A DNA stretch of 64,000 nucleotides from Ailurus styani. Taxonomy: Eukaryota > Chordata > Mammalia > Carnivora > Ailuridae. Positions 1-12,534 of this stretch are shown piece by piece. The notes beneath the pieces were generated by a model. It was not told the DNA's origin. It did not search any database and worked only from the letters and a program-made list of their open reading frames with translations. The position numbers and the translations under genes are program-made. The first letter of the stretch is position 1, and the number at the start of each line of letters is the position of its first letter. The stretch covers positions 4,138,448 to 4,202,447 of the forward strand of contig LNAC01000064.1 in NCBI GenBank assembly GCA_002007465.1. The letters are read 5' to 3'.

Positions 1-358
1 TTCTTTGACACTGGCCATAGAAACATTTTCTAGATATGTCTCTTCTGGCAAGGAAAACAAAAACAAGAATAAAATATTCGGGCTGCATTAACATAAAAAG
101 CTTTTGCACAGCAAAGGAAACCACCAACAAAAAGGCAACCTACTGAATGGAAGAAAATATTTGTACATGACAGATCTGATAAAAGGTTAGAATCCAAAAT
201 ATATAAAGAACTCTTACAACTCAACACCAAAAAAAAAAAACAAAAAAAACAAAAAAAAAACCCAAATGCAATTTAAAAATTGGCAGAGAACATATATAAA
301 CATTTTTCCAAAGAGTCATACAGATGACCAACAGACAAATAAAAAGACACTCATCATG

Positions 359-542
359 AGTGCCTGGATGGCTCAGATGGTTAAGCATCTGCCTTAGACT
401 TAGTTCATTATCCCAGGGTACTGAGACTGAGCTCAGCACTGGGTTCCCTGCTCAGCAGGGAGTCTGCAACTCCCTCTCCCTCTGCCCCTTCCCCTGCTTG
501 TGCTTTGTCTCAAACGAATAAATAAAATCTTAAAAAAAAAAA
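359..542 (+). mobile_element. Can-SINE in L1 tail
   Basis: AGTGCCTGGATGGCTCAG, CT-rich middle, AATAAATAAAATCTT and A tail. CTCATCAT before and GTCATCAC after suggest the target site. Confidence 0.9.
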
Positions 543-1154
543 GTCATCACTGATCATTAGGGAAATGCAAATCTAAACCACAAGGAGATAACACCTCACA
601 CCTGTCAGAACGACTATTATTAAAAATAAATAAATAAAATAAGCAAACAAGTGTTAGCAAGAATATGGGGAGAAAAAAACCCTCCTGCCCTGTTTATGGG
701 AATATAGAATGGTACAGCTATTATGGAAAACAGTATGAAGATTCTTCAAAAAATTAACAATAGAACTACAATAAGATCTAGCAATTCCATTTCCATTAAA
801 AAAAAAAAGGTAATCTTGCCATTTGTGACAACATGAATGGGTGTTATGCCAAGTGAAGTAAGTCAGATAGAGACAGAAAAATACCATGTGATATCACAAA
901 AAATGTGGAATCTAAAAAATCCCCACCAGAAGCAGACTCATAAATACAGAGAACAAACTGCTGACTCCTGGGGCAGGGAGTAGGAAAAGAAGGGCAAAAT
1001 AGGTGAAGGGGATTAAAAGATACCAACTTCCAGTTATAAAAAAAGTCACAGTGATATAAAGTACAGCATAAGGAATATAACCAATAACATTTTACGAACT
1101 TTGTATGATGACAGATATTAGCTAGACTTACCACGCTGAACATTTCATTTCATA

Positions 1155-1482
1155 ATGTACAGTTGATACTTGAACAATAGAGGGGTTGTGCACTGACCCC
1201 TATGCAGTCAAAAACTCACATATAATTTTTTGACTCCCCAAAAACTTAAGTCCTAATAGCCTATTATTGACTATAAACCATACCAATAACATGAACAGCT
1301 GATTAACATGTATTTTGTGCCCGCATTATATATTGTACTCTTACAGTAAAGTAAGCTAGAGAAAGTGTTATTAAAAAATCATTAAGAAAATACATTTACA
1401 GGACTACACTGTATTTATCAAAAACAATCCATGTATTAGTGGATCTGAGCAATTTGAACCAGTCACGGTCAAGTGTCAATTA
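1155..1482. mobile_element. Tigger-type nonautonomous transposon in L1 tail
   Basis: Left end CAGTTGATACTTGAACAATA; right end, on the other strand, TAATTGACACTTGACCGTGA, forming imperfect TIRs. TA lies on both sides (1153-1154, 1483-1484), the TcMar-type target duplication. The interior (GACTCCCCAAAAACTTAAG, TAAAGTAAGCTAGAGAAAG) matches a common mammalian Tigger-related element as I remember it. Confidence 0.75.
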
Positions 1483-3520
1483 TATATAAATGTCAAATCA
1501 CTATGTTGTACACCTGAAACAAATATAATATTGTATGTTAACTATATTTAAATTTTTAAAAAAGATAAAACAAATTAGATATCCACAAATCCAAAAATTG
1601 GAGAGTCAACAGTAAGTGCTAAAACAAGTAGAAAGAAAAAAAAAGTCATAAAGATAAAAGGAAGACAAACAAGACAATCAACTTGGCCTAACTGATACTT
1701 TACATGACATACACCTCCCAACAAGAGCAAAATATGCATTCATCAAGGCAGGCTACACTTAGTCCACAAAAACAAGCATCAATAAAATTAAAAGAAATGA
1801 TACACAGTGTATATGCTCATCACTATGTAAACTATAAACTAGTAAAAGGTATCTGTAAAATGCTCAAATACTTGAAATTAAAGAAAACAAAGCAGAAACA
1901 GGATAGAAAAAATTCACAAGTCAAACAAAATGTATTTTTTGAAAAGTTATCAATTGATTTTAGAAAAGGACACTGAGATAGATTACAAAAAAGGTCAATC
2001 GACAATTTCTATACCTAATCAAGTGCTCCTGGAGAAAAGAGCAAAACAAATAGTATACAGAAATATCTAATCAAAAAACCTTGCCTAAAATATTTAAATC
2101 TACATACTAAGCATACAATGAGTCACAGAAAATACTAATTTAGAATGATCATTATTCTAGTACAGTTATACCAAAAAGATAAAAAATTCTATGAATAATG
2201 TGGAGGTACCAGGACTGCTCCAGAATTTCTCCTACCTTCTATTATCCTCCCTAATTTGTCCATTGCAGTCTAGTAAAAGCAATGTGTGTGCACAATTCAT
2301 GACTAGAGGAATAAAAGATTTCAAGCAATAGCTCTATCCACTGGGATACAGATAGAATCTCATGCCAATGATTACCTTTTTATTTCCCGGCGTGCTTTAA
2401 TTTCAGTCATCTTTCAAGTCAATGGGCTCCCTTTCTAGCCACTGCTATTGCAGCCAATGACCTCCACACTAACAAACCTAATACCCTTCATAGTCAAGAC
2501 TGGGCTTTACTTTGCAGTTCCTAGGTCTATGAAAAAAAAAAATGAGCCAAAACGTTGATGCTGTGATTTCAACTGTTTTGGTCCAAGATCAGGTCTAACT
2601 GTCTTCAAGTTTCATGTTGAAGCTAATTCTCCAGAAATCTATAAAATCAGCAAATATCTATTAATTGCCTACTCTGCTGCAGTCATGTAGTAGCTACCTG
2701 AGAGGTATCTTAGCCATTTTAAGGTATCAATGAACAAAAGAGAAAAACCAAAATCCTAGCATCCTCACAGAGCTTACAGTCTAGTGGAGAGGCAGATAAA
2801 AAAAATACATATAATCATAAATAATATAAGCAAGTTAGAATACAAATGCTACTGGGAATACAAAAAGTAGACCATGAAATAGGAACTGAAGAGGGAGCAA
2901 TTTTATAAAGTGTGTAGATTTTATTTTAAAAAAAAAATCTAATTCCAAGCAAAACTTGAGCCAACTAGAAGGAAGTTAAGAGCCAGGTTAAGTGAGAGTC
3001 TCTAGAAAATGATTCAAGCAAATGAACAGTCTATGAAAAGTTCCTGAGGGAGAACTGGGCTGGCAAGTCCAGGCAATGGAAAAGAGGCCAATGTGGCTGT
3101 TGCAGCTTGATAATAACCTAATTCACTAAATCAATTGTTTTTCTATGGGTTCTACCCATAAGAAATACCTGAATAGGCTTTATACAGCCATTGATCTTGA
3201 GATTTCATCTAAGCCTGACTACAGAGTATTCAATTTCCTGAATTCATTTGTATTTTTAAAACTCTAATCTTTCACACTACTTTCAAAGTTTTTCATATAA
3301 GGTATTGGATGCAGGACATGAAATTTTAAAAATGTATGGTCTAATTGTGGCTAGATCACTTTTTATGCTTTTAGAAAAAGAATTATATAAACTTTACTGA
3401 ATGTCACTTCCTCTTTAAAAAACAAGTACAAAAACAAAGTATAATAACCCCTGCCCAATCTACCAGTTAACTGTGAAAATCAGTTAACATTTGATATTTA
3501 AAATTTGACACAAGAGTCTT

Positions 3521-3700
3521 TTTTTTTAAGATTTTATTTATTTATTTGACAGCGAGAGAGATCACAAGTAGGCAGAGAGGCAGGCAAAGAGAGAGGGGGA
3601 AGCAGGCTCTCCACTGAGCAGAAAGCCCGATGCTGGGCTCAATCCCAGGACCCTGGGATCATGACTTGAGCTGAAGGCAGAGGCTTAACCCATTGAACCA
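3521..3700 (-). mobile_element. Can-SINE lacking its first bases, minus strand
   Basis: T run, AAGATTTTATTTATTTATTT, GGCAGAGAGGCAGGC and GCTTAACCCATTGAACCA; the CCCAGGCGCCCC end is missing. Flanks CAAGAGTCTT and CAAGTCTTT form the target duplication. Confidence 0.92.
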
Positions 3701-3939
3701 CAAGTCTTTGTTAAAATCTGAAGAGACAGGAACTGTCTTTACAGTCAAAGAATTCAGAGTCCACTTGTAAGACAATTAAACCAATAATTACAGTTTAACA
3801 TAATAAATGCTAAAACAATGTTATGTAAACATTCCTGTAAGATACACCCAGGAGAAGGCTGGAGGAAAAATGCAGGTGTTTGATTTAAGCTGAATCCTGA
3901 AGAATATGAATCATTTCATTAAAAAAATTTTTTTTATTT

Positions 3940-4520
3940 AAAGAAAAAAAAAGTTATCCCAATTCAAAAATGATCCCAAAACATTAACAGGATAACTTAC
4001 AGACTATGATAATAGATATGACCAACAAACATGAAAAAACTCTAAGCCTCACCAGCAAAAAGAGGAAATTCAAATTAAAACAATGTAGGACTCTTTTAAC
4101 TTGTCAGATTAGCAAAACCTCTCTGCCTCTAACTCATCTTCTAGGACTATCTGAAACAAATTTTCATGAATCTAAAAGAATACCTACACCATTTTAATAC
4201 TTTTAACACTATTTGCCACAATATTTAAAATATTTAAAACAGCCTAAGCCTAAGAAAATCTCATTGTTGAAAAGCTATCAAGAAATACGGGTGAGTAAAA
4301 AGATACATAAATAAGTGCATTACAATATGGTCACCCACACCTACAAGTATATCTGCATGTGTCTATATGTTGACATTAAAAGTTCTGTCTGGAATTTTTA
4401 ATAGTTATTTCTGTAAGATAAGAGTGGAAGATGATTCATGTCATCTTTTCCTTTCCCTATATAAATGTCTATGTTGTTTGGCTTGGTCCTTTGAGAAATC
4501 TGTATAATGTTTAGAGAAAT
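3940..4520 (+). mobile_element. Old L1 3' end (tentative)
   Basis: CCAACAAACATGAAAAAACTC, abridged here, AGAGGAAATTCAAATTAAAA, TTAACTTGTCAGATTAGCAA and CTTTGAGAAATCTGTATAATG resemble an old L1 tail. Diverged. Confidence 0.5.
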
Positions 4521-4639
4521 CTCTCCTTTTTTTTTACTTTTTAATTTAAATTACAGTATTTCCAGAATGAATTAAGGAAATCACAAACTATGTCAAAATG
4601 AATTAATTTCATAAATCATTTTTAAAATGCCAACATATT

Positions 4640-4870
4640 GGGGTGTCTGGGTGGCTCAGTCAGTTAAGCATCTGACTTGATTTTGGCTCAGGGTCTTGAG
4701 TTGGAATGCTATGACGGGCTCTATGCTGGGCATGGAGCCTGTCTGAGATTCACCCTCTCTCTCTCTCTCTGCCCCTTCTCCCCCACCGTGTGTGTGTGTG
4801 TGTGTGTGTGTGTCCACGCACAAGTGTGAGTCCAAAGTGTGCATGCTCGCTCTCAAAAAGAAAAAAAAAG
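4640..4870 (+). mobile_element. Can-SINE with GT repeat in its middle
   Basis: GGGTGTCTGGGTGGCTCAG, GTCAGTTAAGCATCTGAC, (CT)n, then (GT)12 at 4789-4813 in place of the usual middle, and an A-rich tail. Confidence 0.9.
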
Positions 4871-5271
4871 CCAAGATATGAGTATTAAATGTATCAATCT
4901 ACCTCCACTCCCTGCCCGACACTGGATTATCAATTTCTTATATCCCCATTGAAAAAAACTTCACTTAAAACCTCCCTAAGAGGAATGGCATCAGCAAAAA
5001 CGACAGTGTAAGGTACACTAGTCTATCTTCCATAAAAGCTGCAAAAATACGTCAAAACCTCTCAAGAGTTAACTCTTTCAAAACTCTGGAAACTAACCAA
5101 AAGCCTGCAACAAACAGGGAACACTTTTAAAAAAATAAAAATGCAGCTCAATCTCAGACCAGAGTTTTGTGGTGTTTTTACTTACCCATGTTGAATCCCC
5201 TCCCAGTCAGCCCAGCAGTGGCATTTAACAGTCCACATTCCCAGTACAAGTAGTGGTTAAGAGAGAAAAAT

Positions 5272-5379
5272 CAGGTTTCCTGCTCAAAAGGGAGTCTGCT
5301 TCTCCCTCTCCCTCTCCCCTTCCCCCCACGCACGTTTGCACACTCTCTCTTACTCAAATTAATAAAATCTAAAAAAAAA
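5272..5379 (+). mobile_element. 5'-truncated Can-SINE
   Basis: Only the 3' half is present: GGTTTCCTGCTCAAAAGGGA, CT-rich middle, CTCTTACTCAAATTAATAAA and A run. Confidence 0.75.
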
Positions 5380-5388
5380 TGTAAAGGA

Positions 5389-5471
5389 AAAAGTAAAACT
5401 ACCAGTACTTACAGACGACACAATCTTATNAAAAGTAAAACTACCAGTACTTACAGATGACACAATCTTAT
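5389..5471 (+). repeat. 41-bp direct duplication around a single N
   Basis: Positions 5389-5429 and 5431-5471 are the same 41 bp (starting AAAAGTAAAACTACCAGTAC) apart from one C/T difference, with a lone N at 5430 between. Most simply an unmerged overlap in the assembly. Confidence 0.9.
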
Positions 5472-5486
5472 ATTGGAAACCCTAAA

Positions 5487-5501
5487 GCATGCGCGCGCGC
5501 G

Positions 5502-5532
<31 letters not shown>
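5487..5532. repeat. 46-bp alternating purine-pyrimidine tract (GC)n-(AC)n
   Basis: GCATGCGCGCGCGCG runs into TATACACAC and pure CA to 5532, with no break in purine-pyrimidine alternation. It lies inside the old L1. Confidence 0.92.
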
Positions 5533-6138
5533 CTGTTAAAGCTAATAAAATTCAACTAAGTTCTAAGATACAAGGGAATTTCACAGAAATTAGTTATATA
5601 TTTACACTTACAATGACAACCTGAAAAGGAAATAAACAATTCCATTTATAATAGCAACAAAAAGAATAAAATACTTATGAATAACTTAACAAAGAAGTAC
5701 AAAACTGTTGCACTGAAATCAACAAAACATTGCAGAAGGAAATTAAAGAAGGGATCTAAATAAATGGTAAGAGATGTTTGTGGATTGAAAAATTGAATAC
5801 TATTAAAATGGCAGTAATCCCCAAACTCATTTATAGATTAAATTCGATCCCTATCAAAATCTCAGGTGTCTATTTTAAAAATGAATAAACTAATCCTAAA
5901 ATTCATGTGGACTTGCAAAAAACCCTGAATAGTCAAAACAATCTTGGTAAAGAACAAAGTTCAAAGATTTACACGTCCCAATTTCAAAATTTAGTACAAA
6001 AATAAAACAGTGCCATACCGGCATAAGGACAGACATATAAATCAGTGACTTGGAACTGACAGTCTAGAAATAAACCCCATACCTATGTCCAACTGATTTC
6101 TGATAAGGGTGTCAAGACCAATCAATGGGGAATGAATA

Positions 6139-6256
6139 TTCTTTTTTAATTGATGTGTAGTTAACACACAATATTATATTAGTTTCAAGGGTATAACATA
6201 GTGATTTGACAATACTCAATACTCACTGCAGTAAGTGGAATCATAACCTGTTACTA
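6139..6256 (-). mobile_element. 118-bp L1 3' piece, reverse, with target duplication
   Basis: TTCTTTTTTAATTGATGTGT and ATTATATTAGTTTCAAGGG, the antisense of an L1 3' end. GGGAATGAATA flanks at 6128-6138 and 6257-6267 are identical. A strongly 5'-truncated L1 copy inside an older L1. Confidence 0.85.
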
Positions 6257-6614
6257 GGGAATGAATAATCTCCTGGAACAACTGGATATCCAAGTACAAA
6301 AGAATGAAGTTGGAGGTCTACCATATGCTATATATGAAAATTAACTCAAAATTGATAAAAAAACTGAAACTATAAACTCTTAGAAACAGCTATAAATATT
6401 CACAATCTTACATTAAGAATAGTTTCATAAATATCATACCAAAAGTAAAAGCAAAAAAAGACACAGATAAATTGGAATTCATCAAAATTTTAAAATTTTG
6501 TGTATAAAAGGCTACTATTCAGAAAGTGAAAAGATAATAAAATGGAAGAAAATATTTGTAAATAATGAATGTAAATGAGTCTACTGTCCAGAGTATGTAA
6601 AGAACTCCCAACTC

Positions 6615-6804
6615 GGGGCGCCTGGGTGGCTCAGTCGGTTAAGTGCCTTCAGCTCAGGTCATGATCCCAGGGTCCTGGAATAGAGCGCCGCCGCATCAGA
6701 CTCCCTACTCAGTGCAGAGTCTGCTTCTTGCTCTTCCTCTCCCTCTGCCCCTCTCCCAACTCATGTTCTCTGACTAGAATAAATAAAATCTTAAAAAAAA
6801 AAAG
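6615..6804 (+). mobile_element. Can-SINE in L1 tail
   Basis: GGGGCGCCTGGGTGGCTCAG, a head lacking a few bases after the TTAAG, CT-rich middle and AATAAATAAAATCTT tail. Flanks AAAGAACTCCCAACTC and AGAAAAACTCCCACAACTC form the target duplication. Confidence 0.94.
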
Positions 6805-6861
6805 AAAAACTCCCACAACTCAACAAAAATATATACCCCAATTTAAAAATGAACTAGAAAA

Positions 6862-7060
6862 GGGGCACCTGGGTGGCTCAGTCTGTCAAGCATCTGCCTT
6901 CAGCTTAGGTCGTGATCTCAGGGTGCTGGGATCGAGCTGAGGGTCAGGCTCCCTGCTTAAGGGGGAGTCTGCTTCTCCCTCTCCCTCCCTCCTTCCCTAC
7001 TGCTCATGTTCACTCACTCTCTCATGCTGTCTCTCTCTCTCAAATAAAATCTTTAAAAAA
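6862..7060 (+). mobile_element. Can-SINE in L1 tail
   Basis: GGGGCACCTGGGTGGCTCAG, CT-rich middle, CAAATAAAATCTTT and A tail. Flanks AAAAATGAACTAGAA and AAAAATGAACTGGAA form a target duplication with one mismatch. Confidence 0.94.
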
Positions 7061-10000
7061 AAAATGAACTGGAACATGAACAGACAATTCTCCAAAGAAG
7101 ATACACAAATGGCCAAAAGACACATTAAGAGATACTCAACATCATTTGGGAAATGAAAATCAAAACTATACTGAGCTGCCACTTCACACCCACTAGGATG
7201 GCTATAAAGAAGGCGGAAAAAACAGAAAATAACAAGTGTTGGCAAGGATGGAGAAGAATTGCAACCATCCTACAATGTAGGTAGGAATGTATAACACTAA
7301 AGCCACTGTGCAAAACAATCTGGCAGTTGATCAAAAAAGTAAATGCAGAGTTACTATACGACCCGGCAATTATACTGCTACATATATACCCAAGAGAACT
7401 GAGATCATATTCATATAAAAACTCACAAATCCATGTTCATCGCAGCATTATTCTCAATAGCCCAAAAGTGGAGTAACCCAACCAAACAATCCAACTGAGA
7501 AAGGGATTAACAAAATGTGGTATATATCCACACAAAAGAATATTATTTGGCCACTGAAAGGAATGGTGTAGTAATAATTGCTATAGCACAGATGAACCTT
7601 GAAAGGATGCTAAATGAGAGAAGCCAGGCAAAAAATGCCACTTATTGTATGATTCTGTTCATATGAAATGTCTAAAATCACAGAGACAGGGTTTCTTTTT
7701 TGGAGTTCTGAAAATGTTCTGGAATCAGATACTGACAATGACTGCAAAATGGAGTAAAAATACTAAAAACCAAAGAATAGTACAATGAATGTTGTATCAT
7801 GTGGACTTTATCTCATTAAAACAAAACAAATCTCCCTCAAGTAGTCAGAACTCTGTTCCTAGAAGGGTGGTCTAAGTAAATATTGCTTTCTCTCACTCAA
7901 AAATATCAAAATAACAAAAAGAAAATCACCCAGCTCTCTTAATAAGCATGTCAGGCAATTTAAATATACAGTTGCACATTAATAAGACACAGACCACCTT
8001 ATCCATATGATTTCCAAATATGTAATAGCAATATGTGGCTCTACCTAGATTTACCCTTCAATCCACAATCCTGATCACACTCTGCCAGGAAGCCAAAGGA
8101 CTGAAATGAATAGATGAAGAAACAAACACGCACTGAATAAAAGAGGATATAAACCAAACAGGTAAAATAGCAGACATTAAAAGAAAGAGAAGGAAAAACA
8201 AAAAGGACCCAATTCACATATTTTTAACGTCACTGTTGTTCCTTTTGCTTTCTTAACAATGCAACCATTTTGTAAATCATTTTTATTTTAATAATCATTT
8301 AAAAATAGAGAGGTATTTCTCTCTATATTATGTTCTCAAAATTCCTGACCAAAAAAATGCATTCATGATAGTAAGTAAAGAAAAAAAGATTTGGAGCACC
8401 TACAATATAAAAATGTACAATTAAACTACTCTATTCTCAGTTAGATACACTATAGAAAGTCCTATGGTGTAGCAAGAGCCATGTTCTTATAACTACAGCA
8501 ATAATCCTTTATAAGGCAAAATTAAAGGTGGGATTCTTTTTACAAGTGAGCCTTTACTATTTCATAACAAATTAAGCTACTGTATATGGTATTCTAACTT
8601 TCAAGCCATCATATGTTATATAAAATGGTTCCCAAACGGGTAACATAGACTTGAATAAAAACTTAAACATATGCAAATTCAAAAAGATTAATTTATTCTA
8701 CATTTAATAATACCCAAGGGTAGGGCGCAATTCTCTCCTTCAGATTTAATTTAACAGTAAAGGAAATAATTCACTTTGTACAAAAGCCAGAGTTCAAAAA
8801 TAAACAAATAAATTATATCATACACATAGGACATGTTTTTGTGGTTTTATTTTCCAGCTGTAGCCGACCACAAATAAAAGTACATTTTATTATGCTTCTG
8901 CTAAGTACTCCAGTAGCATTTGAACTAAAATAAACTAAAAATAATTTGGCAAAATATGGTAGGTTATACAATATATCTGTTAGTATCAATGAAGAGAGGT
9001 TTCATTCCCTTTTGTTTTGGCCAATTTTGAAATATTTCTAACAGGTTAGCAAATATAAAAAAATAATAAATACCCATGTATCCATTTCATCAGACCCAAT
9101 ACATCTAACCGTAACATCATACCACATTTGCTTCAGAAATTTCTTAACAGACCACTAGTTTTTACAACTTTATTTATGCTATTTGGGAGGCTCTTTAAAA
9201 TGTAGTGAATATGCACAATAAAATAAAATTTTCCTTGTGGTTTATGCCACTACAGATTTATTTAATTTCTTTTTTTAAAAAAATTCAAGTTCATATGAAA
9301 AATATCTAACAAATTCTGGAATTACCTAAAAAAAAAAATCACTAAACCAACTTTTTAACACATAAGTTGGTGAAAATAAAATTATTTAACAAATGCCTAT
9401 TTCACATATCAGAGAAGTCCTAGTCTGAACATATGTTCACTTTACAGAATAGGTTTAAAAACTATCAATTCAAACATTACTCTCTAGGGAAAAATAAATC
9501 CTAATGTAACTAGTGGAATAAACAACTCATTAAAACTCAACTTGGACAAACTCCAGAATAAATTTAGGGAAATAGAAACAATTAGGTCTTGATTGTGTAG
9601 TAGCAGAGATTGAAAATGAATATGTCCTAATTAACGAATACTTTAAAAGACTCTGCTTATACCATCTGCTGACAAATTATAATACACAGTTGATGAAATT
9701 TCTGGACCAATCTGGCATTTCTTTAAAGAAAATTCTCCCTTCAAAATTTTAAGTAAAGAATGTGGAAACAGTTTGTACTATTCGATGCAAAGGAATTAAA
9801 CAATTGCCATACGTACACTTGAGGGAACAGCCATCCATTCTCTTAAAATCAACACACCTCAGAGCAATTGAAAGAATACCCTCAGCAACAGCTGGATCTA
9901 AAGATTTATATAGAGTCCCCAAATGCAAAGTTTGAACCTACAAATTGGTTCCAAAATGTATTTTTGTTATTACTCATATCCTGTACAGTAAAATAAGATT

Positions 10001-10314
10001 AGATCACTTTTTCCAAAACAAAATGAGTACAAAACTTCACCAACTCAACTTCGAAATAAAGCAGTTTAAAAAGCTTAGAAATTTGTATTTAGTTCTGTAT
10101 ACAATGACTCTACCTTACACAATATACCAATACTTGATGAAAAGGGAAAAAATTGTTTTAAATAGTAGGAAAATGAAAGGTTATAGCTCTCCTTTCCTTC
10201 TTCTGATCCCACTCCACCCCGATACATAACTACTTACTATAACTTTAGCATACATAACTACAGACCTCTTGATTTTATGCATTCATATACACTTAAAATT
10301 TTAATGGATGTGTG

Positions 10315-10345
10315 TGTTTATGTGTGTGTGTGTTTATGTGAGTGT
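10315..10345. repeat. Imperfect GT repeat
   Basis: GTGTGTTTATGTGTGTGTGT and a following GTTTATGTGAGTGTGG; short and imperfect. Confidence 0.7.
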
Positions 10346-11704
10346 GGGGGAGGGTCTGTCTATAATCTGCTTTTTATGACTAAATGACATTCTCAGAGAT
10401 TAAGCTCTTTCTACATTAGTAACACACTTCTACAGTGATCTTATGCATACTTCATAATAGTTTGAATCCAGTTTCACATTCATCAGCACTGTGTCAGAAT
10501 ATGCCTTTCACAAAATCCCCACCAGTATATTTTTTAATCACAATGACTGTAGCATTTGCAAATAACTATAAAATGCAAATTATCTTGTCATATTTAGATA
10601 TGAAAAGTTCACCATTTTTCAAATTTCTAAAATACTACTCCAATTAAATATTAAATTAAAAAAAGTAAAACTTAACACTAAGATAAAAATCAATTTCTGA
10701 TTATAATATACAATGTCCAATATTGTACAATGAACTATGGGTGGTAGCAAACAAAATACAAAAGGAGCAAAATGTTGTCCCTTCATTTTCTCGTCATCTC
10801 CTAGACAAGTTATTCGATAAAAACAACTGACCTACTTAAGTAAAAGCCATAGAGAACTCAGGAAAAAAGAGAAGGGAAGTGTGTTTATAGAATATATATT
10901 GTGTATGTAATAACATTCAAACACAACCTTAAGAATTCTGATTAGAAAAATCACTAAAATTTTAGTCAAGTTCAGTAATTAAAGTCACTGGTTTTTTTCC
11001 TTTGGCCAAGAGCACATTTTACACATATTATGTAAGTAAATAGGAGACAGACTTGGTTGTCAAAAACATAATCTAAAACCTCATCAATCAGACAACCAAA
11101 AAAAAAAAAAAACAAACAAACAGTGAAACCACTGAAGAAATTACCAGCTGCATGTCAATAAGTATTTATTTTTATCTACAGTAAAGTCAAGGTTTTAAAG
11201 ATAAATGTCTTCTATAGAAAAAGATGGTCCTTATGGAGATTAAGTAAAAAGGAAAGCTTTAAAATAATCACAGGAACCAGTGTAAAATCACTTCTATGAA
11301 AAGTACAGTGAAAAACAGAAATGATATCCCATGAAGGAATATATTAGGGGGATGTAACCTAGTCAGAGAAAAGTGTCAATTTCCAATACCTATGGGGTAA
11401 GTAAAAGTTGTTTAGGCTATTGACTAGTGAAACAATATGGTGAAACACCTGGCTGAGAAGAAACTGAAAAGAAACTGAAAAAGGCAAAAGGTGGAAAGGG
11501 CTAAGGAGGAGGACATTCAGATCAACGTAGATAGCCGAGCAGGGGCTAGATCACAGAGGGTATTGCAGAATGTTTTAAAGATTTTAATCTTTTCTGTTAA
11601 AGCTATGAGAAGCGAAGTATTTTAGGCTGGAGAAGGACATAATTAGAATTATCTTTCAAAAACAAGTCAAACAAACCTGGCCGCAGATGTACGAGTTAGC
11701 TGGT

Positions 11705-12534
11705 GATTAAGACCCATGAAAAGATGTTCAACATCACTCATCATCAGGGAAATACAAATCAAAACTACAATGCGGTATCACCTTACATTTGTCAGAATGG
11801 TTAAAGTTGACAACACAGGAAACAACAAATGTTGATAAAGGTGTAGAGAAAGGAGAACCCTCTTATACCGTTGGTGGGAATATAAACTGGTGTAGGCACT
11901 CTAGAAAACCATATGGAGGCTCCTCAAAAAGTTAAAAAGAGAACCACCCTACAACCTAGCAATTGCACTAGATATTTACCCAAAGGATACAAAAATACTG
12001 ACTCAAAGGGGCACACGCACCCCAATGTTTATAGCAGCATTATCAACAATACCCAGACTATGGAAGGTGCCCAAGTGTCCATCAACTGATGAATGGATAA
12101 AGAAGATGTGGTATATATACATAGCGGAATATTACTCAGCCATCAACAAGAATGAAATCTTGCCATTTGCAATGAAGTGGATGTAGCTAGAGAGTATCAT
12201 GCTAAGTGAAATAAATCAGTCAAATAAAGACAAATACCATATGATTTCACTCATATGTGGAATTTAAGAAACAAAACAGATGGACATAGGGGAAAGAAAA
12301 AATAAAAAAGAGGGAGACAAACCATAAAACAGACTCTCAACCATAGAGAACAACTGAGGGTAGCTGGAGGGACAGTGGGCAGAGGAATGGTCTAAATGGG
12401 GGATGGGTGGTAAGGAGGGTGCTTGTGATGAGCACCAGGTGTTATACGTAAGTGATGAATCACTAAATTCTACTCCTGAAACCAATATTACCCTACATAT
12501 TAACTGACTAGAATTTTTTTAGAACTTGAAACCT
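11705..12534 (+). mobile_element. L1 3' end, plus strand
   Basis: AAAAGATGTTCAACATCACT, ATACAAATCAAAACTACAAT, GCAGCATTATCAACAATACC and ATTACTCAGCCATCAACAAG lead to the 3' UTR and an AAC-repeat tail at 12535-12558. The 73-codon frame on the minus strand is a shadow. Confidence 0.9.

Larger units (their letters stand above)
1..1560 (+). mobile_element. L1 3' end (partial at window edge), two insertions
   Basis: It starts in the ORF2 3' part (TTTGACACTGGCCATAG) and runs to the 3' UTR (GTTGTACACCTGAAAC) and an AT-rich end near 1560. A SINE (359-542) and a Tigger-type element (1155-1482) are inserted; the L1 sequence is continuous across both. Confidence 0.9.
5380..7832 (+). mobile_element. Old L1 3' half with several later insertions
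   Basis: ORF2-derived sequence (CTAATAAAATTCAACTAAG, CCATTTATAATAGCAACAAA, GACAGACATATAAATCAGTG) runs to the 3' UTR (TGATTCTGTTCATATGAAAT) near 7832. It is interrupted by a GC/AC repeat (5487-5532), a gap duplication (5389-5471), a reverse L1 3' piece (6139-6256) and two SINEs (6615-7060). No frame survives. Confidence 0.88.

Noticed and set aside
4656..4874. Frame with a His-Thr repeat (THTHTHTH)
   Set aside because: It is the GT microsatellite of a SINE read on the other strand.
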